Shown in pieces: positions 12,283 through 17,552 of a DNA stretch of 17,552 bases. Below the pieces are notes generated by a model. The model saw only the letters and a list, made by a program, of their open reading frames with translations, had not been told where the DNA came from and did not search any database. Both the position numbers and the translations under genes were made by a program. The stretch covers positions 1 to 17,552 of the forward strand of contig CAIPUJ010000103.1 of the NCBI GenBank assembly GCA_903868205.1. Reading direction: 5' to 3'. Each line of letters opens with the position of its first letter. Position 1 is the stretch's first letter. This stretch comes from an uncultured bacterium (GTDB lineage: Bacteria; Patescibacteriota; Minisyncoccia; Phycocordibacterales; GWA1-40-21).

Positions 12283-13442
12283 TTGTAAATACAGGTAGTG
12301 CATCTAAAAAATATGCTTTTTATGTAGGAGATAAAGAACAAGCTTTTTTTCACTTTGAAAAAGAGGGTAGTGGTTTTATTGTTACTCTTAAACAAGATAC
12401 TGGTTCAGAAAAAATTCAGATTACGAAAAACGATTTTGATAAAGCTATAGATTATCTTCTAAATATTCTAATCAAAAAAGCTTTTATTTCTTCTATCAAT
12501 GATATCAATGGAATTGGTGTAAGGACAGTTGCCCCGGGTGTTTATTTTGAAGATAATCGTTTAATAGATAAACAATTCCTTAAGCACATGAAAGAAGCTG
12601 GTAAGAAAGCTCCGCTTCATGTAGAAGCTATATCTCTTGAAATAAACAAATTAATAAAAATATTTAAAAATAAGGTTCCTGTTATTGGTATATCTGACAG
12701 TACCTTCCACAAAAGTATGCCGGTGAAGTCTAAGCTTTATGGGATTAATTTAAATGATGCAAAAAAGCATGAGATATACAGATATGGATATCATGGCATC
12801 TCTCTTGGTTCAATTGTAAATAAACTTAAGGCTAATAACGAGCTATCAGACAAAATGATTATCTGCCATATCGGTGGTGGTGTAAGTATTACTGCTGTGA
12901 AGGATGGGAAAAGTATTGATACTACAATGGGCTTCACACCTCTTGAGGGTATGATTATGGCCACAAGGGTGGGCGATATAGATTCTGGTGCTCTTATATA
13001 TCTATCAGAAGCTTTGAAATTAAGTGGAGATAAATTAAAACAGTATTTAAATAAGAAATGTGGACTTCTTGGTTTGTCTGCTGGACTTAGTGATGATGTC
13101 AGAGAACTTTTGAAAGCAGAAAGTGAAAATATAGATGCAAAAAATGCACTTGATATTTATGCTTATAAAATTCAAAAGCAAATTGGTGCTTATATGGCTA
13201 CTCTCGGAGGCTTGGACACATTAGTTTTTTCTGGAACAGTAGGAGAGAGATCATTTAAAATGAGAGAAAGAATACTAGGTGGTCTTGAAGGTTTAGGTTT
13301 CGTTTTAGATAAAAATAAAAACAATGCTACTGATAATATAGACGCTATAATTTCTACTCAGGAATCACAGATAAAAATAAAAGTTGTGAAGACAGATGAG
13401 ATGGTGCAGATTGCGAAAGAGACCAGAGAATTTATTATATAA
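12264..13442 (+). CDS. ackA: Acetate kinase
   Basis: Transfers phosphate from acetyl phosphate to ADP, giving acetate and ATP; substrate-level ATP formation coupled to the phosphoketolase encoded just upstream. It has 392 residues, normal for the ASKHA-fold family. Expected active-site residues are present: N9 in the phosphate-loop NTGSAS, R87 (IGVRTVAPG), D145 (SDSTFHKSMP), H177 (YRYGYHGIS), R235 (MATRVGDID), plus GGGVSIT and TMGFTPLEGM. The family's usual HRVVHGG is VRTVAPG and HGTSH is HGISL, so this is a divergent branch. Start codon ATG 12264 lies inside the end of xfp in another frame (19-base overlap), implying translational coupling; no separate ribosome site is needed or evident. Ends before a strong bidirectional terminator. 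Confidence 0.95.
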   Translation: MDKKYLIVNTGSASKKYAFYVGDKEQAFFHFEKEGSGFIVTLKQDTGSEKIQITKNDFDKAIDYLLNILIKKAFISSINDINGIGVRTVAPGVYFEDNRLIDKQFLKHMKEAGKKAPLHVEAISLEINKLIKIFKNKVPVIGISDSTFHKSMPVKSKLYGINLNDAKKHEIYRYGYHGISLGSIVNKLKANNELSDKMIICHIGGGVSITAVKDGKSIDTTMGFTPLEGMIMATRVGDIDSGALIYLSEALKLSGDKLKQYLNKKCGLLGLSAGLSDDVRELLKAESENIDAKNALDIYAYKIQKQIGAYMATLGGLDTLVFSGTVGERSFKMRERILGGLEGLGFVLDKNKNNATDNIDAIISTQESQIKIKVVKTDEMVQIAKETREFII

Positions 13443-13453
13443 AATAAAAAAGA

Positions 13454-13487
13454 AAAATCCCTTCACGTTTTCACGTGAGGGGATTTT
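13454..13487. terminator. Bidirectional terminator between ackA and the 13486 gene
   Basis: A 15-bp stem with one T-G wobble (13454-13468 with 13473-13487) around a TTTC loop. A and T tracts on both sides make it work for ackA (plus) and the convergent small gene (minus), whose stop codon touches it. Confidence 0.9.
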
Positions 13488-13923
13488 ATTTTTGAAGTAT
13501 CAGTGTGATATTTTCTGCTTCACATTGAGCTTTTTCCCAATCTTCTACTGTTATTGGGGATGCTGAAAGAACTTCTTCCAGGATATTTTTAAGCTCATCG
13601 TTTTTTGGAATCAAAATATATATAGAAATTATTTTCCAAAATATGCTATAGCTTGAATCTATAATACATACGTCTTTTACTCTTCTTGTTTTTTTACCAC
13701 TTATCGGCGGCTCAAAACAGAGATTAATAATTTCTTGTACACATTTTTTTTCCTCAGAACTATTTGTTTTAAGACAACTCCATTTGTCAATTAACACAAA
13801 AAATATTTCGGCCGCTTTTTCATCAATTCTTTCTTGCATCTTTTGATTAGCGGCAGTTCTTATTTTGTTAATAATAGTGCTTTTATCAGCACAACTTCCT
13901 AGTAGTCTCTTTAATTTATCCAT
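13486..13923 (-). CDS. Hypothetical protein of 145 residues
   Basis: No recognised family. The sequence is mostly helical, with charged N-terminal helices (MDKLKRLLG, RIDEKAAEIFFVLIDKW), a conserved-looking CFEPPISGKKTRRVKD stretch near the middle, and one moderately hydrophobic segment (YSIFWKIISIYILI) too short and interrupted to claim as a membrane span. Six cysteines are scattered and form no motif. Translation is well supported: a strong Shine-Dalgarno AAAGGAGG (13931-13938) lies 7 bases before ATG 13923, one of the best in the window. It is convergent with ackA. Codon use looks like its neighbours. I judge it a real gene of unknown function. Confidence 0.65.
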   Translation of the reverse strand: MDKLKRLLGSCADKSTIINKIRTAANQKMQERIDEKAAEIFFVLIDKWSCLKTNSSEEKKCVQEIINLCFEPPISGKKTRRVKDVCIIDSSYSIFWKIISIYILIPKNDELKNILEEVLSASPITVEDWEKAQCEAENITLILQK

Positions 13924-13970
13924 TGAATGTCCTCCTTTCTAGAACTTTGTTCCGAGAAAGAGCATATCAT

Positions 13971-14001
13971 AAAACCAGCCCTATATAAAGTGGCTGGTTT
14001 T
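13971..14001. terminator. Terminator of the 14012-14290 gene
   Basis: Perfect 10-bp stem AAAACCAGCC/GGCTGGTTTT (13971-13980, 13992-14001) with an 11-base loop, 10 bases after the stop of the minus-strand gene. The T tract is only four long within the stem arm. Confidence 0.7.
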
Positions 14002-14011
14002 TAGTTTGATT

Positions 14012-14290
14012 TTATAGTCTTGACCTTAGTTCTCTTTCTAATATATCGATTTTGGTTTCTGAAATATGATGCTCATCCACATGTTCTCTCATCCATGCTA
14101 TTCCTTTATTTATTTCTTCTTCACTTATTCCTTTTTCTTTCTCTTTTTCTTCATACATGTCTGCACGGAAGATTTCTTCAACTCGATCTCTTTCTTTTTC
14201 TGTAAAATTGTGTCCGGCAAGTTCACTCCTGACCTTTTGCCATTCTTTTTCTGTAACTCTAGGTTTCATGTCTGTCCAAAATAGTCCCAT
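14012..14290 (-). CDS. Small charged helical hypothetical protein
   Basis: 92 residues, rich in Glu, Lys and Arg and predicted all-helical: EKEWQKVRSELAGHNFTEKE, then RVEEIFRADMYEE, then GISEEEINKGIAWMREHV, then TKIDILERELRSRL. The repeated helix-turn-helix pattern with 'F/I-T/S-E-K/E' turns recalls a short Patescibacteria protein that begins GLFW, but I cannot name a family. A TATAAT-like sequence ends one base before ATG 14290, so either initiation is at the Met at residue 8 (MKPRV, base 14269) from a leaderless transcript, or another promoter is used. Next to the small RNA at 14371-14561. Confidence 0.6.
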   Translation of the reverse strand: MGLFWTDMKPRVTEKEWQKVRSELAGHNFTEKERDRVEEIFRADMYEEKEKEKGISEEEINKGIAWMREHVDEHHISETKIDILERELRSRL

Positions 14291-14370
14291 AATTATATAT
14301 TGTTAATTAGTAATGAATTAATTATAACTCCTTTTTTAAAATAATAGCAAATGTCTTTATTGTTGTTATA

Positions 14371-14404
14371 TAAAATAAAAACCATCGCAAAAAATTGCAA
14401 TGGT
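14371..14404 (-). terminator. Terminator of the small RNA
   Basis: Minus strand: ACCATTGCAA pairs with TTGCGATGGT (14395-14404 with 14381-14390, one G-T) around a four-T loop, followed by a T-rich tail (14371-14380). Confidence 0.85.
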
Positions 14405-14561
14405 TGAAAAGTCTAACGAAAGAACAAAATGGCGGAGTACCGGTGCCATAGGTGTTTAATCCTGTACAGGGGAAGAGGGTTAACCCAAGGTCTGTGGAGA
14501 TAGGTGGTCTCCGGCCTAAGATCGAAAATCCTCAAAAAAACACTCTGGAACACCGGACTCC
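14371..14561 (-). ncRNA. Structured small RNA of about 190 nt, family unassigned
   Basis: This fills the 14291-14659 gap. The predicted 5' end GGAGTCCGGTG (from 14561) pairs with CACCGGTACTCC (about 14434-14445), an 11-bp closing stem with one bulge. Inside, GTGTTT/AAACAC pair, and GGAGA/TCTCC forms a hairpin; CCTGTACAGG and GGGTTAACCC are palindromes. It has its own TTGACA promoter and an intrinsic terminator, and no credible coding frame on this strand. One long rod closed by its ends recalls 6S RNA, but I see no decisive 6S sequence; RNase P, tmRNA and SRP RNA motifs were not found. Confidence 0.65.
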
Positions 14562-14568
14562 ACTTATA

Positions 14569-14596
14569 ATGATAACTCTTTTTGGGTTTTTGTCAA
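14569..14596 (-). promoter_or_regulatory. Promoter of the small RNA
   Basis: Minus strand: perfect -35 TTGACA (14591-14596) and TATCAT (14569-14574) 16 bases apart. The first paired base of the RNA (14561) is 8 bases after the -10, the expected start point. Confidence 0.65.
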
Positions 14597-14612
14597 TACT
14601 TAATCAAATAAC

Positions 14613-14643
14613 AAAAAACCACTCATATTTTGAGCGGTTTTTT
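14613..14643 (-). terminator. Terminator of ppdK
   Basis: AAAAAACC and CTCA (14613-14620, 14622-14625) pair with TGAG and GGTTTTTT (14631-14634, 14636-14643), one A-C mismatch and a five-base loop, 16 bases beyond the ppdK stop. The run of A on the plus strand gives a T tail on the minus strand. Confidence 0.85.
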
Positions 14644-14659
14644 GCATCTTTTAACTATT

Positions 14660-17365
14660 TTAAGCCTTTTTAACTTTCTCTCTTACAACAGCTTGTGCTG
14701 CAGCAAGTCTTGCAATCGGTACTCTGAAAGGTGAACAAGATACATATGTAAGACCTTCTCTGTGACAGAATTCAACAGTTTTTGGTTCTCCTCCGTGTTC
14801 TCCGCAAATACCAATCTTCAAATCTTTCTTGATACTTCTTCCTTTCTTAACAGCGATTCTTATAAGTTCACCGATACCTTCTTGATCTAGAACTTCGAAT
14901 GGGTCATAAGCGAAGATGTCTTGAGCTACGTATTCCTTAAGGAACTTACCAGCGTCATCTCTTGAAAGTCCAGCACCCATTTGTGTAAGATCGTTTGTAC
15001 CAAATGAGAAGAATTCTGCGCCAGCTTCTACAAGCTTGTCAGCTATAAGAGCGGCTCTTGGAACTTCAATCATTGTACCAACTTTGTAATCTATTTTTAC
15101 TTTTGCAGCTTTTATTTTTGCTTCAACAATATTTACTATTCTATCTTTCAAAATAGTATATTCTTTTGTTGTTGCAACGATAGGAATCATAATTTCTGGT
15201 TTAACAGATTTTACTTTCTTACCACCAACTCCTTTTACACATTCTATAGCAGCATCAATAATTGCTGTTGCTTGCATATCGTATATTTCAGGATATGTGA
15301 TAGCAAGTCTACAACCTCTGTGTCCAAGCATTGGGTTGAATTCATGTAAATCTTCTATTTTTGCATTTAGAGTTTTCACATCAACATTCATTTCTTTTGA
15401 AATCTCTTCAATATCTTTCTTTTCTTTTGGTAAGAATTCATGAAGTGGAGCATCTAAGAGTCTAATCGTTACAGAATATCCATCCATAGCTCTGAATAAT
15501 CCAGCGAAATCTCCTTTTTGATATGGAGCGATTTTTGCAAGGGCTTTCTTTCTGCTTTCTAAATCAGATGAAAGAATCATTTCTCTGATAGCTTTAATTC
15601 TTTCTCCCTCGAAGAACATGTGTTCTGTTCTACAAAGACCTATACCTTCTGCACCAAACTTTCTAGCGACATCTGCATCATGTGGAGTGTCAGCATTTGT
15701 TCTTATGCTTAGTTTTCTAAATTTATCTGCCCAAGTCATAAGGGTGCCGAAGTTTCCTGAAAGTGAAGGATCTTGTGTAGCAAGTTTACCAGCATAAACC
15801 TTTCCTGTTGCACCATCTAGAGAAATAAATTCTCCACCCTTGATTGTGATTCCTTTGCTCTTTATTGTAAGTGTTTTTGCTTTTTCATCGATAATCAAAT
15901 CTGAACATCCAGCAACACAAGAAGTACCCATACCACGAGCAACAACAGCAGCGTGAGATGTCATACCTCCTCTCGCTGTGAGAATACCTTTTGCTGAGTG
16001 CATACCATCGATATCTTCTGGTGAAGTTTCAATACGAACAAGTATTACATCGAGACCAGATTTTGCTTTTTCAAAAGCCTCAGAAGCTGTGAATACTATT
16101 TCTCCAACAGCAGCACCAGGAGATGCAGGAAGACCTTGAGCAATAACTTCTGCCCTGTCTCTTGCTATAGGATCAAGTTGTTTGTGTAGAAGTTGGTTTA
16201 ATTGATTTGGATCAATTCTAAGAATTGCTGTATCTAGAGTGATAAGCTTTTCTTTCACCATATCAACTGCGATTCTTACAGAAGCCGCGGCTGTTCTCTT
16301 ACCATTTCTTGCTTGTAGAATATAGAGCTTACCTTTTTCAATAGTAAATTCCATATCTTGCATATCTTTGTAATGTTTTTCAACTTTGTTACAAACAGTA
16401 ACGAGTTCTTTATAGATTTTTGGATTTTGTTTTGATAAGGCAGAGACAGGAAGTGGTGTTCTGATACCAGCAACAACATCTTCTCCTTGCGCATTCATAA
16501 GATATTCACCGTAGAATTTTGCTTCTCCAGTAGAAGGATTTCTTGTGAAGCAAACACCAGTTCCAGAATCTTCTCCAAGATTTCCGAATACCATCGCTTG
16601 AATATTTATTCCAGTACCGATAAGACCTTTGATACTATTTATTTCTCTATATCTTATAGCTCTATAATTGTTCCAAGAATTGAACACGGCATTTATAGAC
16701 ATGTACATCTGCTTTATAGGATCTTGAGGGAAACCAATACCTTTTACTTCTTTAATTTTATTTTTGTATTTTGTAACAATTTCTTCTAGATCTTCTGCCG
16801 TAAGGTCTGTGTCGATTTTTGCACCTTTTGTATCCTTTACAGATTCTAAAATGTGTTCGAAGTCTGAGTGTTCAACTTCCATGACGACGCTTCCAAACAT
16901 TTGGATAAGTCTTCTGTAAGAATCCCAAGCGAAACGAGCATTACCTGTCTTTTCTGCAAGACCCAAAACAGATTTATCATTTAAACCAAGGTTTAAGATG
17001 GTATCCATCATACCAGGCATAGATGCTGCAGCTCCAGAACGAACAGAAACAAGAAGAGGATCATTTGCATCCCCAAGCTTCTTTCCCATTTTCTTTTCTA
17101 GGCTAGCTAGATTTGCATCAATTTGTTTTTTAACTTCATCATTTATTTTTTTGCCTTCTTCATAGTAAAGCCTGCAAGATTCTGTGGTGACAGTAAAACC
17201 AGGAGGAACATTGATTCCCAAACCCATCATTTCTGCCAGGTTTGCACCTTTGCCTCCGAGTATTTCTTTCATACTCTTATTTCCTTCTTCAAAAGCATAA
17301 ACATACTTTTGTTTTTTTGCGGCTGGTTTTTTACCAGCGACTTTCTTTTTATTTGTTGTGACCAT
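14660..17365 (-). CDS. ppdK: Pyruvate, phosphate dikinase
   Basis: Interconverts PEP, AMP and pyrophosphate with pyruvate, ATP and phosphate; in fermenting bacteria lacking or short of pyruvate kinase it usually makes ATP and pyruvate from PEP. 901 residues, with the three family parts in order: N-terminal nucleotide-binding domain (YVYAFEEGNKS, LGGKGANLAEM near 36-46, LVSVRSGAAASMPGMMDT), central phosphohistidine domain with GGMTSHAAVVARG and catalytic His471, and C-terminal PEP-binding barrel with FSFGTNDLTQM and catalytic Cys854 in GICGEHGG. An extra Lys/Ala-rich N-terminal tail of about 18 residues precedes the conserved start. No Shine-Dalgarno; a TAAT-rich stretch just before ATG 17365 may be the -10 of a leaderless transcript. 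Functionally it complements the xfp-ackA route to ATP. Confidence 0.97.
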   Translation of the reverse strand: MVTTNKKKVAGKKPAAKKQKYVYAFEEGNKSMKEILGGKGANLAEMMGLGINVPPGFTVTTESCRLYYEEGKKINDEVKKQIDANLASLEKKMGKKLGDANDPLLVSVRSGAAASMPGMMDTILNLGLNDKSVLGLAEKTGNARFAWDSYRRLIQMFGSVVMEVEHSDFEHILESVKDTKGAKIDTDLTAEDLEEIVTKYKNKIKEVKGIGFPQDPIKQMYMSINAVFNSWNNYRAIRYREINSIKGLIGTGINIQAMVFGNLGEDSGTGVCFTRNPSTGEAKFYGEYLMNAQGEDVVAGIRTPLPVSALSKQNPKIYKELVTVCNKVEKHYKDMQDMEFTIEKGKLYILQARNGKRTAAASVRIAVDMVKEKLITLDTAILRIDPNQLNQLLHKQLDPIARDRAEVIAQGLPASPGAAVGEIVFTASEAFEKAKSGLDVILVRIETSPEDIDGMHSAKGILTARGGMTSHAAVVARGMGTSCVAGCSDLIIDEKAKTLTIKSKGITIKGGEFISLDGATGKVYAGKLATQDPSLSGNFGTLMTWADKFRKLSIRTNADTPHDADVARKFGAEGIGLCRTEHMFFEGERIKAIREMILSSDLESRKKALAKIAPYQKGDFAGLFRAMDGYSVTIRLLDAPLHEFLPKEKKDIEEISKEMNVDVKTLNAKIEDLHEFNPMLGHRGCRLAITYPEIYDMQATAIIDAAIECVKGVGGKKVKSVKPEIMIPIVATTKEYTILKDRIVNIVEAKIKAAKVKIDYKVGTMIEVPRAALIADKLVEAGAEFFSFGTNDLTQMGAGLSRDDAGKFLKEYVAQDIFAYDPFEVLDQEGIGELIRIAVKKGRSIKKDLKIGICGEHGGEPKTVEFCHREGLTYVSCSPFRVPIARLAAAQAVVREKVKKA

Positions 17366-17402
17366 ATAAAAATATTAAAACTAATAAATAAAAACACATT
17401 AA

Positions 17403-17426
17403 AAAACATCCGACCTCGGGTGTTTT
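17403..17426. terminator. Hairpin upstream of ppdK
   Basis: 10-bp stem AAAACATCCG/CGGGTGTTTT with one T-G wobble and an ACCT loop. On the minus strand it is followed by a six-T run, so it may end a minus-strand gene that lies beyond the window. No gene is visible in 17427-17552; a plus-strand frame rich in Gly/Ser there (from about 17454) lacks a start codon and is not called. Confidence 0.6.
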
Positions 17427-17552
17427 AAAACTTGCTTCCAAAATTTTAAGAAAATTCTATTTTTAAAGATGAGTTTCCTGGTAGCGGTGGTTCTGGTTCA
17501 TCGGCTGGAGTAAGTATTCAATTTGAATATGATTTTAAAAGCGGTAAAATTA

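Noticed and set aside
14020..14284. Plus-strand Phe/Leu-rich frames opposite the 14012-14290 gene
   Set aside because: They are antisense shadows of a Glu/Lys-rich protein, as the composition shows.
14371..14561. Calling the small RNA 6S, tmRNA, RNase P or SRP RNA
   Set aside because: tmRNA, RNase P and SRP conserved segments are not visible, and the resemblance to 6S is only in overall shape.
391..17365. UGA reassigned to glycine, as in some Patescibacteria lineages
   Set aside because: No gene ends in TGA, but none contains in-frame TGA either, so the sequence gives no support for recoding; a sample of 15 stops is too small.
17454..17552. Gly/Ser-rich plus-strand frame at the right edge
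   Set aside because: No start codon or ribosome site is visible, and only about 30 codons lie in the window, so it cannot be called.

Overview
The window looks like chromosome from a Candidate Phyla Radiation (Patescibacteria, Parcubacteria/Nomurabacteria-like) bacterium. This is inferred from the AT-rich sequence, compact genes, a PaaX/Cas2-like regulator type common there, membrane-anchored surface proteins with a shared short leader, many apparently leaderless genes, and a minimal phosphoketolase/acetate kinase/PPDK energy set. All 15 stop codons seen at gene ends are TAA or TAG, and no gene needs UGA recoding.

Region 1 (1-993) holds the end of a PaaX/Cas2-like regulator and intact rnhB. 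Region 2 (about 1040-3400) is a diversity-generating retroelement (DGR). It has two secreted/anchored DUF1566 (C-type-lectin-like) target genes, each ending in a variable repeat (VR), an Avd accessory gene, and between them an Asn-codon-rich template repeat (TR). Over 111 aligned positions VR1 differs from TR at 27 adenines and one non-adenine, and VR2 at 23 adenines and one non-adenine, which is the mutagenic-retrohoming signature. A stem-loop follows each VR and is absent after TR. No reverse transcriptase gene lies in the window, so it must act from elsewhere or has been lost. Both targets and the next surface gene have promoters with a pure G run (9, 10 and 7 G) between -35 and -10, the arrangement expected of slipped-strand phase variation. 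The locus therefore seems to combine targeted sequence diversification with ON/OFF or graded expression switching.

Region 3 (3400-6873) carries a displaced 3' copy of rnhB, two large anchored surface proteins with near-identical leaders, and a decayed copy of the 3' end of typA. The two tail copies suggest that the convergent rnhB/typA junction has repeatedly received surface-protein cassettes. Region 4 (6877-9740, minus strand) has typA and two small receiver-like proteins of unknown function. Region 5 (9849-13487) is the xfp-ackA operon, which converts sugar phosphates to acetyl phosphate and then acetate plus ATP. Region 6 (minus strand) has two small hypothetical genes, a structured small RNA with its own promoter and terminator, and ppdK.
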